Assembly (NCBI RefSeq): GCF_000300515.1
Contig: NZ_AMSI01000013.1
Location: forward strand, 1 to 64,000
Source of the DNA: Nitratireductor indicus C115
GTDB lineage: Bacteria; Pseudomonadota; Alphaproteobacteria; Rhizobiales; Rhizobiaceae
DNA: 64,000 bases
Direction: 5' to 3'
This document shows, piece after piece, positions 27,940 through 37,476 of this stretch. The notes below the pieces were generated by a model. It had not been told where the DNA came from, did no database searches, and worked only from the letters and a program-made list of their open reading frames with translations. Position 1 is the stretch's first letter. Each line of letters begins with the position of its first letter. The translations under genes were made by a program, and so were the position numbers.

Positions 27940-28669
27940 GGGTAACAATATCGTGCCGGCCTCGAACGAGGACGAAGCCGAGGAAACGAGAACCCCGGTG
28001 CGGGTTTTGGGCACGCTTTCGATTCAAGAAGTGAAGCGAATGGTGGAAGCCATTGTTTTTGCAAGTGCAGAACCGGTTTCCGAGCGACTCATCGCTGACC
28101 GTTTGCCCGATGGCGCCGACATCGACGCGGCACTGGAGGCGTTACGCTCCGAGTATGAGATGCGCGGCGTCAATCTGGTGAAGGTCGCCGACAGTTGGGC
28201 GTTCCGCACGGCAAGCGATCTGTCCTTCCTGATGAACCGGAACGCCGTGCAGCAGCGCAAGCTCTCCCGTGCGGCGCTGGAAATGCTGGCCGTCATTGCC
28301 TATCACCAGCCCGTTACCCGTGCGGAGATTGAGGAAATTCGCGGCGTGGAGACCTCCAAGGGCACGCTGGACATCCTTCTGGAAACCGGCTGGGTGAAGA
28401 TGCGCGGCCGCCGCCGCACGCCGGGGCGCCCCGTCACCTATGGCACCAGCACTGAATTTCTCGACCACTTCGGTCTGGAGGAACTGCGCGATCTGCCGGG
28501 CATCGAGGAATTGAAGGGCGCGGGGCTTCTTTCGCCGCGCATGCCCAGCAATTTCGCCGTTCCCCAGCCAACGACCGATCCCGATACGCTGACGGAAGAC
28601 GAAGATCCGCTGACCGATATCGATCTGGAGGAGCTCGGTCTGTTGACACCGCTCGCCGAGGATGATTGA
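27932..28669 (+). CDS. scpB: Segregation and condensation protein B
   Basis: 245 residues from the ATG at 27932, which has GAGA six bases upstream; an ATG at 27926 is an equal candidate. Winged-helix segments include KRMVEAIVFASAEPVSERLI and SRAALEMLAVIAYHQPVTRA, then EIRGVETSKGTLDILLETGW, all typical of ScpB. The C-terminal tail is acidic and disordered. It overlaps the end of scpA by 8 nt. Confidence 0.95.
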   Translation: MIEGNNIVPASNEDEAEETRTPVRVLGTLSIQEVKRMVEAIVFASAEPVSERLIADRLPDGADIDAALEALRSEYEMRGVNLVKVADSWAFRTASDLSFLMNRNAVQQRKLSRAALEMLAVIAYHQPVTRAEIEEIRGVETSKGTLDILLETGWVKMRGRRRTPGRPVTYGTSTEFLDHFGLEELRDLPGIEELKGAGLLSPRMPSNFAVPQPTTDPDTLTEDEDPLTDIDLEELGLLTPLAEDD

Positions 28670-28720
28670 CGAGAGGACCGCGGACATGGAGCGTCCGCGC
28701 GCATCCAGGGAAGTCGGCAG

Positions 28721-29839
28721 ATGAACGTTCAGAAGCAGGGTTCGGCACGAGTGACGGCCGGCGTCAGCTTCGCGGCGCGTTTGTCCTTTGAGGATATTTT
28801 CCATTCCTATGCGTCCGGCGTGGAAACGCTTCGCGGCGTTTCGCTGACGGCGGAACCTGGTGAGGTTCTCTGCCTCCTCGGGCCTTCCGGGTCGGGAAAG
28901 ACCACACTTCTCAGGATCGCTGCCGGCATCGAGCCACAAAGTTCCGGCCGCGTGGTGCTGAACGAGCGCGTCATCGCCGGCCCCGGGGTCTTCCTGCCTC
29001 CCGAACAACGCTCGATAGGCCTGGTGTTTCAGGATTTCGCCCTGTTTCCGCACCTGACCATTCTCGACAATGTGCGCTTCGGCCTCACGGCCTTATCGCC
29101 CGAAGAAGCGCGCCACGAAGCGATGATCGCGCTTGAGCGTGTCGGTCTGCAGGCCTATGCCGGCGCCTATCCGCATGTGCTTTCTGGCGGCGAGCAGCAG
29201 CGCGTGGCGCTAGCCCGTGCATTGGCTCCGCGCCCTGCGGTTCTCTTGATGGACGAGCCGTTCTCCGGTCTTGATTCGCGCCTGAAGGATTCCGTGCGCG
29301 CCGAGACGCTCGATATTCTGCGCCAGAGCCGTGCCACCGCCATCGTCGTGACCCATGATGCAGAAGAGGCTATGCGCATGGGCGATCGCATCGCGCTTTT
29401 GAAAGATGGACGTCTGGTGCAGGTCGGCACTGCAGAAGAGCTCTATCAGCATCCTGCAAACCTGTTCGTTGCCGGCTTTTTCTCCGAGATCAACGAGTTC
29501 GAGGCTGCGGTGGAAAATGGCATGGTGGAAACGCCGCTCGGTCGTTTTCCCGCTCCCGAGGCGCTGGAGGAGGGCGCGGAAGCGACGGTTGCGGTGCGTC
29601 TTTCCGGCTTTCTGGTCAATCAAGACAGCGGTGCAATACCGGCGCGTATCGTCTCCCGGCGCTTCCTGGGGGTTGTGGAACACCTCGAACTGGCGGTTCC
29701 GGGGGCTGACCGAAATATGCGCGCGCGCATCCGCTGCGGCCAACTGCCGCCGAAGGCGCGCGATATCTGGATCGACATCGTGCCGTCCGATGTGCTTGTC
29801 TTCACCAGACAATCGTTTGAAACCCAGACAATCGTTTGA
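28721..29839 (+). CDS. ABC transporter ATP-binding protein (FbpC/PotA-like), no partner genes nearby
   Basis: 372 residues. Walker A is GPSGSGKTTLL, the Q-loop VFQDFALFPHL, the signature LSGGEQQRVALARAL, Walker B VLLMDEPFSGLD and the H-loop VVTHDAEEA. The C-terminal TOBE-type region (about residues 250-365) is as in iron, spermidine or thiosulfate importers. No permease or binding-protein gene lies nearby, so the substrate is unknown. The final codons lie in a perfect 19-bp tandem duplication; without it the frame would end TWRESA instead of TQTIV, so this allele probably has a changed C-terminus. Confidence 0.9.
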   Translation: MNVQKQGSARVTAGVSFAARLSFEDIFHSYASGVETLRGVSLTAEPGEVLCLLGPSGSGKTTLLRIAAGIEPQSSGRVVLNERVIAGPGVFLPPEQRSIGLVFQDFALFPHLTILDNVRFGLTALSPEEARHEAMIALERVGLQAYAGAYPHVLSGGEQQRVALARALAPRPAVLLMDEPFSGLDSRLKDSVRAETLDILRQSRATAIVVTHDAEEAMRMGDRIALLKDGRLVQVGTAEELYQHPANLFVAGFFSEINEFEAAVENGMVETPLGRFPAPEALEEGAEATVAVRLSGFLVNQDSGAIPARIVSRRFLGVVEHLELAVPGADRNMRARIRCGQLPPKARDIWIDIVPSDVLVFTRQSFETQTIV

Positions 29840-29842
29840 AAC
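29805..29842 (+). repeat. Perfect 19-bp tandem duplication across the ABC ATPase stop codon
   Basis: CCAGACAATCGTTTGAAAC occurs at 29805-29823 and again at 29824-29842 with no mismatch. The second copy is read in another frame and supplies the TGA stop at 29837-29839. Removing one copy would join the reading frame to a stop at 29859-29861. Confidence 0.95.
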
Positions 29843-29896
29843 ATGGCGCGAAAGCGCATAAATCATCTCAATGGCAACTGGCAAAAGAGACTGACC

Positions 29897-30121
29897 ATGG
29901 GTTCCTTTTCAATCTGGCACTGGCTGATCGTGCTCGTCGTGGTGCTGCTCCTGTTCGGACGCGGCAAGATTCCCGAGCTGATGGGCGATATGGCCAAGGG
30001 CATCAAGAGCTTCAAGAAGGGCATGGCCGACGACGAAGACGAAAAGCCCGCAAAGACTGTCGAGCATCAGGCCGATGAGGCCATCGAAACGCCGAAGTCG
30101 AGCAAGAAGAAGGCCGGCTGA
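29897..30121 (+). CDS. tatA: Twin-arginine translocase subunit TatA
   Basis: 74 residues. [20 protein letters not shown] is the N-out membrane helix, followed by [20 protein letters not shown], the hinge (FGRGKIPEL) and amphipathic helix that build the protein-conducting pore for folded proteins. The start ATG at 29897 matches the short periplasmic N-terminus of TatA. The C-terminus is a charged disordered tail. It begins the tatABC operon. Confidence 0.95.
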   Translation: MGSFSIWHWLIVLVVVLLLFGRGKIPELMGDMAKGIKSFKKGMADDEDEKPAKTVEHQADEAIETPKSSKKKAG

Positions 30122-30200
30122 TAGCCGGCTTGCCGTCAGCCGGCTGTCAGCTGGCGTCATGAGCGGCTTGCCGTGTTTTCCGTCTTTCATACGGTGATGC

Positions 30201-30857
30201 ATGTTTGACATTGGCTGGCCAGAGATGCTGGTGATTGCCGTCGTCCTGATCGTCGTGGTCGGGCCGAAGGATCTTCCGCGCATGCTGCGCGCATTCGGGC
30301 GTACGACCTCGAAGCTGCGTTCCATGGCGGGCGATTTTCGCAAGCAGTTCGACGAGGCTTTGAAAGAAGCCGAGCTCGATGACGTGAAGACGCTGGCCAG
30401 CGATTTCCGCAAGCTCGACCCGCGCAACGAGATACGCAAGCATCTCAACCCCCTCGAAAAGGCGGGCAAGGAGTTGCGTGACGGTCTGAACGAGGCGATG
30501 AAGCCCGAGCCTGAGGCCGACGCGGCCAAGGGTGGGGTGCCGGCCGCCGCCGAACCGCATGCTCAAGCCCCCGCCAAGACGGGTGCTGCCGCGATCCCCG
30601 GCGAGACGGCATCGGAAAAGCCGGCAGCGGCAAAAGGGGCAAGGAAGAAGCCGGCGGCCAAAACTGCCGCCGCTTCCCCAGCCAAGGCCAAGCCTGCTGC
30701 GTCCGGAACCGCAGCACCCAAGAATGCTGCATCCAAGAATGCTGCATCCAAGAGCGCGGCATCCAAGCCTGCACTGATCACCAAGACAACGAAGGCCGGC
30801 ACCGCCGCGAAAGCAAAGGCGTCCGCTGGCAAGAAGAGCAGCGGAGCGGCCTCGTGA
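30201..30857 (+). CDS. tatB: Twin-arginine translocase subunit TatB
   Basis: 218 residues. MFDIGWPEMLVIAVVLIVVV then GPKDLPRMLRAFG is the TatB membrane helix with its conserved Glu and GP hinge. An amphipathic helix and a long Ala/Lys/Pro tail follow; near its end, AASKNAASKSAASK comes from a 15-nt direct repeat (about 30719-30748). TatB forms the signal-peptide receptor with TatC. It overlaps tatC by 4 nt. Confidence 0.94.
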   Translation: MFDIGWPEMLVIAVVLIVVVGPKDLPRMLRAFGRTTSKLRSMAGDFRKQFDEALKEAELDDVKTLASDFRKLDPRNEIRKHLNPLEKAGKELRDGLNEAMKPEPEADAAKGGVPAAAEPHAQAPAKTGAAAIPGETASEKPAAAKGARKKPAAKTAAASPAKAKPAASGTAAPKNAASKNAASKSAASKPALITKTTKAGTAAKAKASAGKKSSGAAS

Positions 30858-31699
30858 GTCACGACGAACAGGACGAGATCGATCAGTCCTCGGCGCCGCT
30901 GATCGAGCATCTGATCGAGCTGCGCTCGCGTCTTATCTGGGCGATTGGCGGCTTTTTCGTCGCCTTTCTGCTGTGCTTCTTCTTCGCCAAGCAGATTTTC
31001 AACGTTCTCGTCCTGCCATTTCAGTGGGCAACCCGCTGGGCCGGCCTGGATGCCGGGAAAGTCGACCTGATCTATACGGCGCCACAGGAATTCTTCTTCA
31101 CACAGATCAAGCTTGCGATGTTTGGCGGCCTTGTTCTGGCCTTCCCGGTCATTGCCATGCAGATCTACAAGTTCGTAGCTCCGGGGCTTTACCGGAACGA
31201 GAGGCGTGCTTTCCTGCCGTTTCTCGTCGCTTCCCCAATTCTCTTCCTGCTAGGGGCAGCACTCGTCTATTTCTTCTTCACGCCGATGGTGATGTGGTTC
31301 TTCCTGTCCATGCAGCAGGTTGGGCCGGACAATGAGGTGCAGATTTCGCTGCTGCCGAAGGTCTCCGAATATCTCGGCCTGATCATGACGCTGATTCTGT
31401 CCTTCGGTCTGGTGTTCCAGCTTCCGGTCGTCACCACACTTCTGGCCCGCGTCGGTCTATTGACCTCGCAGGGTTTGGCCGACAAGCGCAAATACGCGAT
31501 CGTTGCAGCCTTCATCGCTGCGGCTGTTTTGACGCCACCCGATCCGGTGAGCCAGATCGGCCTTGCGCTTCCAACCATCCTTCTCTACGAGATTGCCATC
31601 TGGGCCGCCCGCATGGTGGAACGCAAGCGTCGCGAGGAAGAAGCCGCGCGCGCCGAGGCAGAAGCCAGCGAAGCGGAACAGCCGACCGCCGAGACCTGA
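30854..31699 (+). CDS. tatC: Twin-arginine translocase subunit TatC
   Basis: 281 residues with six membrane helices, starting at GTG in a GTGA overlap with tatB. PLIEHLIELRSRLIWAIGGF is the N-terminal signal-peptide-binding region; YTAPQEFFFTQIKLAMFGG includes the conserved periplasmic FxE-type element. The C-terminus is a Glu/Ala-rich tail. With TatAB it exports folded, twin-Arg signal proteins. Confidence 0.97.
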   Translation: MSHDEQDEIDQSSAPLIEHLIELRSRLIWAIGGFFVAFLLCFFFAKQIFNVLVLPFQWATRWAGLDAGKVDLIYTAPQEFFFTQIKLAMFGGLVLAFPVIAMQIYKFVAPGLYRNERRAFLPFLVASPILFLLGAALVYFFFTPMVMWFFLSMQQVGPDNEVQISLLPKVSEYLGLIMTLILSFGLVFQLPVVTTLLARVGLLTSQGLADKRKYAIVAAFIAAAVLTPPDPVSQIGLALPTILLYEIAIWAARMVERKRREEEAARAEAEASEAEQPTAET

Positions 31700-31759
31700 T
31701 GACAGTTCCTGTCGCTATCGGGCGGTTGTTCGCAATCTCTCCGCGATGGGAAATCTGCC

Positions 31760-33034
31760 ATGCTCGATATCAAATGGATTCGCGAGAACCCGCAAGCGCT
31801 TGACGAAGCGCTGGCAAAGCGCGGGGCGAATCCGGAAAGCCACAATCTTCTGGCGCTCGATGAGGCGCGCCGCCAGCATCTCACCCGGTTGCAGGAGGCG
31901 CAGGAGCGCCGCAATGCCGCCTCCAAGGAGATCGGCAAGGCAATGGCCTCCGGCGACAAGGCGCTGGCCGACAGGCTGAAAGCCGAGGTGGCGGAGCTGA
32001 AGGGATTCGTCCAGGAAGGCGAGGCCGAAGAACGCCGGCTCGATGCCGAATTGCGCGATGCGCTTGCCCGCGTTCCCAACGTCCCGCTCGAGGATGTGCC
32101 GGTCGGTGCGGATGAGAACGACAATGTCGAAATCCGCAAGGTCGGCAAGCCTGCACATCACAACTGGTCGAAGGAGCATTTCGAGATCGGCGAGGCGCTT
32201 GGCCTCATGGATTTTGAGCGCGCGGCCAAGCTGTCGGGCGCCCGTTTCACCGTTCTGTCCGGTCAGCTTGCCCGGCTGGAACGCGCGCTGGGGCAGTTCA
32301 TGCTCGATCTTCACACGACCGAGCACGGCTACACGGAAGTGCAGCCGCCGCTTCTGGTGCGCGACGATGCCATGTTTGGTACGGGGCAGCTGCCGAAATT
32401 CTCCGAAGACCTGTTCCGGGCCGGCGATGATCATTGGCTCGTCCCCACCGCCGAGGTTCCGCTGACCAATCTCGTGCGCGAGGAAATCCTCGATGGCGAA
32501 AAACTTCCGCTGCGTTTCACCGCGCTGACACCCTGCTTCCGTTCGGAAGCAGGATCGGCCGGCCGCGATACGCGCGGCATGCTGCGCCAGCACCAGTTCT
32601 ACAAGGTCGAACTGGTATCGATCACTGACGAGGACAGTGCGATCGCCGAGCACGAACGCATGACCGAATGCGCCGAGACCGTTCTGAAAAAGCTCGACCT
32701 GCCGTTCCGCACCATGGTGCTTTGCTCGGGCGATATGGGCTTCGGCGCGCGCAAGACCTACGATCTGGAGGTCTGGCTTCCGGGGCAGAACACCTACCGC
32801 GAGATTTCTTCCTGCTCGGTCTGCGGCGATTTCCAGGGGCGTCGCATGAATGCGCGCTACCGGGCCGCCGGCGAAAAGCAGCCACGCTTCGTGCACACGC
32901 TGAACGGTTCGGGTACGGCGGTGGGCCGCGCGCTGATCGCGGTCATGGAGAATTATCAGAACGAGGATGGCACCATCGCCGTCCCCGATGTGCTGCGTCC
33001 CTATATGGGCGGGATCGAGAAGATCGGCGGCTAG
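31760..33034 (+). CDS. serS: Seryl-tRNA synthetase
   Basis: 424 residues. The N-terminal long coiled coil (about residues 25-105) binds the tRNA-Ser variable arm. Class II motif 2 appears in [20 protein letters not shown] and motif 3 in [20 protein letters not shown]. It directly follows tatC (60 bp) on the same strand. Confidence 0.98.
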   Translation: MLDIKWIRENPQALDEALAKRGANPESHNLLALDEARRQHLTRLQEAQERRNAASKEIGKAMASGDKALADRLKAEVAELKGFVQEGEAEERRLDAELRDALARVPNVPLEDVPVGADENDNVEIRKVGKPAHHNWSKEHFEIGEALGLMDFERAAKLSGARFTVLSGQLARLERALGQFMLDLHTTEHGYTEVQPPLLVRDDAMFGTGQLPKFSEDLFRAGDDHWLVPTAEVPLTNLVREEILDGEKLPLRFTALTPCFRSEAGSAGRDTRGMLRQHQFYKVELVSITDEDSAIAEHERMTECAETVLKKLDLPFRTMVLCSGDMGFGARKTYDLEVWLPGQNTYREISSCSVCGDFQGRRMNARYRAAGEKQPRFVHTLNGSGTAVGRALIAVMENYQNEDGTIAVPDVLRPYMGGIEKIGG

Positions 33035-33162
33035 AGGTTTTCGCGCCCCGATGACAGGTGGCGTGTGCTCTCGCCGGAACGGAGACGGGCAAGGTTTCTT
33101 CCTGAGCTGATGCCTGGAACACCGCGCCGGTTTGTTGAACGGACAGGATGAAGGACAGGACA

Positions 33163-33921
33163 GTGCGCATTCTTTTAACGAACGACGACGGCATTCACGC
33201 GGAAGGCCTTGCGACGCTGGAGCGTATCGCCCGGACATTGAGCGACGATGTCTGGGTGGTGGCACCCGAAACCGATCAGTCGGGTTTCGCGCATTCGCTG
33301 TCCCTGTCGGAGCCGCTGCGCCTGCGCAAGATCGACGAACGTCATTTCGCATTGCGTGGCACGCCGACCGACTGCGTGATCATGGGCGTGCGCAAGGTGC
33401 TCGACAGGGCGCCTGACCTGATCCTGTCGGGCGTCAACAACGGCACCAACATCGCCGACGATATCACCTATTCCGGCACGGTTGCCGGTGCCATGGAGGG
33501 GACGCTGCTCGGTATCCGTTCCATAGCGTTGAGCCAGGCCTACACGGTGACCGATGAAAGCCGGCATGTTCCCTTCGATACAGCCGAAAAGCTCGCGCCG
33601 CCTTTGCTCAAGAAACTGGTCGCAACACCGGTGCCCGAGGGCGTCTTTCTCAATATAAATTTCCCCAACTGCCGGCCTGAAGAGGCAAAGGGCACTCTCG
33701 TCACCGCACAAGGCAGGATGTCCCACGGCCTGTGGATCGACGAACGCCGCGACGGGCGCAATTTCCCCTATTATTGGCTCAATATCGGCCCGTCCGGCAC
33801 GGAAATCCGCCCCGGCACGGATCAGGCCGCGATTCGCGACGGCTATGTCTCGGTCACTCCGCTGCATCTCGATCTCACCGCCCATGAGGTGCGTGAGCGT
33901 CTTTCCAAGGCACTCGCATGA
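33163..33921 (+). CDS. surE: 5'-nucleotidase SurE
   Basis: 252 residues from a GTG at 33163, chosen because [17 protein letters not shown] is the universal SurE start and AAGGA lies seven bases upstream; an ATG at 33148 is too close to any ribosome binding site. The metal site is NDDGI with later [20 protein letters not shown]. SurE removes phosphate from nucleoside monophosphates and is often paired with pcm, as here (4-nt overlap). Confidence 0.95.
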   Translation: MRILLTNDDGIHAEGLATLERIARTLSDDVWVVAPETDQSGFAHSLSLSEPLRLRKIDERHFALRGTPTDCVIMGVRKVLDRAPDLILSGVNNGTNIADDITYSGTVAGAMEGTLLGIRSIALSQAYTVTDESRHVPFDTAEKLAPPLLKKLVATPVPEGVFLNINFPNCRPEEAKGTLVTAQGRMSHGLWIDERRDGRNFPYYWLNIGPSGTEIRPGTDQAAIRDGYVSVTPLHLDLTAHEVRERLSKALA

Positions 33922-34571
33922 CGGGAGGGGAGCGCGAGCGTGAAGGCTTTGCGGCGTTTATGCTGCGCATGCGCGCCCGCGGAATAGGCGGCAAGGAGCT
34001 GTTTGCCGCCATGGAGGCAACACCACGCGGCGATTTCGTGCCCTCCGAATGGAGATCGCTTGCCTGGTCGGAGCGGATGCTGCCGATTGCCTGCGGTGAA
34101 GCCATCGAAGGGTGCGATCTTCAGGCCCGTGTGATCGAGGCGCTGGAGTTGTCTTCGGGCCATCGCGTCCTTGAGGTTGGCACGGGCTCGGGTTTCACGG
34201 CCGCCGTGATTGCCCGTCTTGCGGGCCGCGTCATCAGCCTTGACCGCTTCAAGACGCTCGGCAACGAGGCGAAGCGCCGTTGGGAGCATCTGGGGCTCTC
34301 GAACGTGCTGGCAAAGCAGGCGGATGGGGGCGAGGGCTCAGCGGCCGACGGCCCTTTCGACCGCATTGTCGTGTGGGCTGCCTTTGAAGAATTGCCGCGC
34401 CGTTTCGTGGATCAATTGGCCACCGGCGGCATCATGATCGCCCCGATGGGGCCGGCGGAAGACACGCAGATCATGATGAAACTCACCAAGGTCGGTAGCC
34501 GCTTTGAGCGCGAAGACCTTGCATCCGTGCGCCTTCAGCCTCTTGCGAAGGGCATTGCCGAGGCGATCTGA
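33918..34571 (+). CDS. pcm: Protein-L-isoaspartate O-methyltransferase (PIMT paralogue 2)
   Basis: 217 residues. SAM motif [18 protein letters not shown] with VISLDRF after it. The surE pairing supports the PIMT assignment. The SQP substrate motif seen in most PIMTs is replaced by [18 protein letters not shown], a variant I recall in Rhizobiales. It starts with ATG inside the surE stop overlap. Compare the paralogue at 4926-5600. Confidence 0.88.
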   Translation: MTGGEREREGFAAFMLRMRARGIGGKELFAAMEATPRGDFVPSEWRSLAWSERMLPIACGEAIEGCDLQARVIEALELSSGHRVLEVGTGSGFTAAVIARLAGRVISLDRFKTLGNEAKRRWEHLGLSNVLAKQADGGEGSAADGPFDRIVVWAAFEELPRRFVDQLATGGIMIAPMGPAEDTQIMMKLTKVGSRFEREDLASVRLQPLAKGIAEAI

Positions 34572-34601
34572 GGCGCCGCTATTAAGAATGCGCATTATTT
34601 T

Positions 34602-34629
34602 TTGCCCGATCTTAACCCGCGGGTAACAT
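34602..34629 (+). promoter_or_regulatory. Candidate promoter of the LysM/M23 lipoprotein gene
   Basis: TTGCCC (34602-34607) and TAACAT (34624-34629) with a 16-bp spacer lie about 50 bp before the start codon, downstream of the pcm stop. Confidence 0.35.
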
Positions 34630-34679
34630 TAACGCGATTTAATCACTCGTGTTCAGGTATTGGGTACGCGGGTAGTCTC

Positions 34680-36269
34680 ATGCGTTGCATCACACAGAAA
34701 TTCGAGCACGCGTTGGCGCGTGGGGCGGCAGTCGCCCTAGTCGGCGGTCTGGTGGCTGGCTGCAGTTCCGATATCTCCCGTTTCCGGGCCAGCGATTTTG
34801 CCGACGGGCGCTCTTCCGGCCAAACGGTCGCAATGGCCCCGGCAAGCCAGCCTTATCCGGGAGATGGGGGATATCAGTCGGGCGGCATCGATCGCACCTA
34901 CACGGGTTCCATCAACCGGCATGCGGTTCGCCCCGATGCCGTGGTCGGTGGAGTGCCGCAGCAGCAATTGCCTGCGCCTGGCACCTATCGCACGGCGCAG
35001 CCAGCACCGCTCGCTCCCCCGGTCTCTAATTCTCCGATACAGCGTCAGGCGATCGGCGCGCCCGCACAGCAGGTTGCGCGCAACGAAATGCCGTCGGCAG
35101 CTGCCGCAAGGCCGCGCCTTGATCAGACATCGACCGGTTCGGTGAGCCGTCAGCCCGCTCAACCCTCACAGGACGCTGGCCGCCGCGGTAATGTGATCAC
35201 GGTCGCCGAAGGTGAAACCGCCTACAATCTCTCGCGCCGCTATGGTGTTCCGGTCTCCGTGATCCTGAGCGCCAATGGCATGCAGCACGCCTCCGAACTG
35301 AAGGCGGGCCAGCAGATCGTCATCCCGACCTATGCTTATTCCCGTCCCGCGCCGTCTTCCGGCAATACGGGGCAGGGGACACAAACGCGCACCGCTTCGC
35401 AGTCCGAGCCGGCAAAGGCGCCCGAGCCGCAGCGCGAAGCGCCCAACCGCCTCGCCGTGCTGCCCGAGACGCCGAAGCCCCGCTCGCGTCCGGATCGGCC
35501 GCAGACGAACACCCCGACAGCCTCCAACGCCAGCACTGGTGCCAGCGGCGGCTATTACACGGTGGTTTCCGGTGACACGCTCTATGGCATTGCCCGCAAG
35601 ACCGGGGCCAACGCTTCGAGCATCAAGGCTGCGAACAATCTTGGAGACGGCTATTTGCAGGTTGGCCAGAAACTGGTGATCCCTTCGGGTTCCGGCCAGC
35701 CGGTGCAGGTTGCCGCCGCGCCGAAGAAGATCGACCCGACCACGACGGCGGCAACGGCGCGCCAGCCCCAGGCACAGACGGCGGTCCACCAGGCCCCTGC
35801 GCCCAGGCAACAGGCCGCATCCAAGAGCCAGGCTGAGACCCAGCTTGCCTCGGTTGCAAGCAACAGCAGCGCGGAAGCCCCCGATTCTACAGGCATCGGC
35901 AAGCTTCGCTGGCCCGTGCGGGGTCGGATCGTCTCCGAATTTGGCAGCACGGCCGGCTCCACGCGCAATGACGGCATCGACATAGCCGTCCCTGCCGGTA
36001 CGCCGATCAAATCCGCCGAAAATGGCGTGGTCATTTATGCCGGCGACGGGCTGAAGGAATTCGGCAACACGGTTCTGGTGCGCCACGACAATGGCATGGT
36101 CACCGTTTACGGCCATGCCAGCGCATTGCGGGTCAAGCGCGGCGACAAGGTGCGCCGCGGTCAGGAAATCGCCTTGTCGGGCATGAGCGGTAATGCGGAT
36201 CGGCCGAAAATGCACTTCGAAGTGCGCAAGGACGCGACGCCCGTTAATCCGACAGGTTATCTGGAATAG
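34680..36269 (+). CDS. LysM and M23 peptidase domain lipoprotein (NlpD/DipM-like)
   Basis: 529 residues. A lipoprotein signal ends in VGGLVAGC. Two LysM peptidoglycan-binding domains lie near residues 175-220 (GNVITVAEGETAYNLSRRYG) and 295-340 (GYYTVVSGDTLYGIARKTGA), joined by Pro/Gln/Ala-rich linkers. The C-terminal LytM/M23 domain starts at about residue 410 (RGRIVSEFGS). In the metal-site region it reads RNDGIDIAV, where catalytic M23 enzymes have H-x3-D, and later VTVYGHASALRV and KMHFEVRK, so the first metal-binding His is replaced and it is probably an amidase activator. Outer-membrane location is inferred. Confidence 0.9.
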   Translation: MRCITQKFEHALARGAAVALVGGLVAGCSSDISRFRASDFADGRSSGQTVAMAPASQPYPGDGGYQSGGIDRTYTGSINRHAVRPDAVVGGVPQQQLPAPGTYRTAQPAPLAPPVSNSPIQRQAIGAPAQQVARNEMPSAAAARPRLDQTSTGSVSRQPAQPSQDAGRRGNVITVAEGETAYNLSRRYGVPVSVILSANGMQHASELKAGQQIVIPTYAYSRPAPSSGNTGQGTQTRTASQSEPAKAPEPQREAPNRLAVLPETPKPRSRPDRPQTNTPTASNASTGASGGYYTVVSGDTLYGIARKTGANASSIKAANNLGDGYLQVGQKLVIPSGSGQPVQVAAAPKKIDPTTTAATARQPQAQTAVHQAPAPRQQAASKSQAETQLASVASNSSAEAPDSTGIGKLRWPVRGRIVSEFGSTAGSTRNDGIDIAVPAGTPIKSAENGVVIYAGDGLKEFGNTVLVRHDNGMVTVYGHASALRVKRGDKVRRGQEIALSGMSGNADRPKMHFEVRKDATPVNPTGYLE

Positions 36270-36276
36270 GAAATCC

Positions 36277-36304
36277 GCAGGTCAGGTGGAAACACCTGAC
36301 CTGC
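36277..36304 (+). other. Perfect 12-bp hairpin after the lipoprotein gene
   Basis: GCAGGTCAGGTG (36277-36288) and CACCTGACCTGC (36293-36304) with a GAAA loop begin 8 bp after the stop codon. There is no T run, so it may protect the mRNA 3' end; a true terminator follows at 36377. Confidence 0.7.
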
Positions 36305-36334
36305 GCACAAATTCAAAAGTTCCCTGGATAATGA

Positions 36335-36370
36335 AAAAAGAAAGGCCCGTCCGACCTCCGTCCGGGCCCT
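36335..36370 (-). terminator. Terminator of the DUF815 ATPase gene (minus strand)
   Basis: GGCCCG (36344-36349) pairs with CGGGCC (36363-36368), and a run of A on the plus strand (36333-36343) gives the minus-strand T tract. It lies about 45 bp past the DUF815 gene stop. Confidence 0.6.
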
Positions 36371-36376
36371 ACCTTG

Positions 36377-36403
36377 AACCCGCCCCAAAAGGCGGGTTTC
36401 TTT
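36377..36403 (+). terminator. Plus-strand terminator of the lipoprotein gene
   Basis: AACCCGCC (36377-36384) pairs with GGCGGGTT (36391-36398), then TCTTT. It sits between the convergent lipoprotein and DUF815 genes. Confidence 0.75.
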
Positions 36404-36411
36404 ATTGTTGG

Positions 36412-37326
36412 CTATTCCTCAAGTCGCTTGCCCAGGCGCCCGGCCAGATCCTGGATGAACTGCCACGCGACACGGCCCGAGCGGCTGCCTCGGGTCGTTG
36501 CCCATTCCAGCGCATCGGCGCGAAGGGCGTCAGCATCGGCCTCAAGGCCGTAGTGGCGCACATAGCCGTCGATCATCGCCAGATATTCTTCCTGAGAGCA
36601 TTTGTGGAAGCCGAGCCACAGGCCGAAACGGTCTGACAGCGAGACTTTTTCCTCCACCGCTTCGGACGGGTTTATCGCCGTGGAACGCTCGTTTTCGATC
36701 ATGTCGCGGGGCAGGAGGTGGCGGCGGTTCGAGGTGGCATAGAAGATCACATTGGCGGGCCGTCCCTCCACGCCACCGTCCAGCGCAGCCTTCAGCGATT
36801 TGTAGGAGGTGTCGTCATGGTCGAAGGACAGATCGTCGCAGAACAGGATGAAACGGTATGACGCGCTTTTGAGCAGCGCCATCAGCTGCGGCAGCGTTTC
36901 GATATCCTCGCGGTGGATTTCAACGAGCTTGAGTGCTGCCCCTCTGGCTTTCTCATCGGTTCCCTTGCCCTCGGCTTTGTGCCGGTTCACATCGGCATGC
37001 ACCGCCTTCACCAGCGATGACTTGCCCATGCCGCGCGCGCCCCACAGGAGCACATTGTTGGCGGGCAGGTCCTGCGCGAAGCGCAGTGTGTTGTCGGCCA
37101 GAATGTCGCGAACCCGGTCCACGCCGTGAATAAGCCCGATCTCCACGCGATTGACCTTTTGCACGGGCTGCAGCATCTGGCGCTCCGCCTGCCAGACAAA
37201 ACAGTCGGCGGCATTGAAATCGGGAGCAGGAGGTGCCGCCGGCGAAAGCCTCTCGACGGCCGCGATCAGACGCTCAAGCTTTTCCGACAGTGCTTCGATG
37301 CTTTGCTCACCCCGTTGTTCGACCAT
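36412..37326 (-). CDS. DUF815 family AAA-type ATPase
   Basis: 304 residues. Walker A is LLWGARGMGKSSLVKAV and Walker B FILFCDDLSFD. Sensor-like ATSNRRHLLPRDM follows. A short N-terminal coiled coil precedes residue 60. The ATG at 37326 is preceded by GGAGGAAG. DUF815 proteins are conserved but uncharacterised DnaA/RuvB-like ATPases. It is divergent from yajC and convergent with the lipoprotein gene. Confidence 0.92.
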   Translation of the reverse strand: MVEQRGEQSIEALSEKLERLIAAVERLSPAAPPAPDFNAADCFVWQAERQMLQPVQKVNRVEIGLIHGVDRVRDILADNTLRFAQDLPANNVLLWGARGMGKSSLVKAVHADVNRHKAEGKGTDEKARGAALKLVEIHREDIETLPQLMALLKSASYRFILFCDDLSFDHDDTSYKSLKAALDGGVEGRPANVIFYATSNRRHLLPRDMIENERSTAINPSEAVEEKVSLSDRFGLWLGFHKCSQEEYLAMIDGYVRHYGLEADADALRADALEWATTRGSRSGRVAWQFIQDLAGRLGKRLEE

Positions 37327-37476
37327 GATTCTTCCTCCGGAACATTCATTCGCCGGCGCATGTTTTATGGGCGTACCGGACGGTACGGTTGTTCCATAGG
37401 GATTTGCCCTTTGCAAGCCGGTTGGAGCCCAAAGCGGTACGCTTGCAGAACACCGTTGAATGCGGGCCGCTGACGG

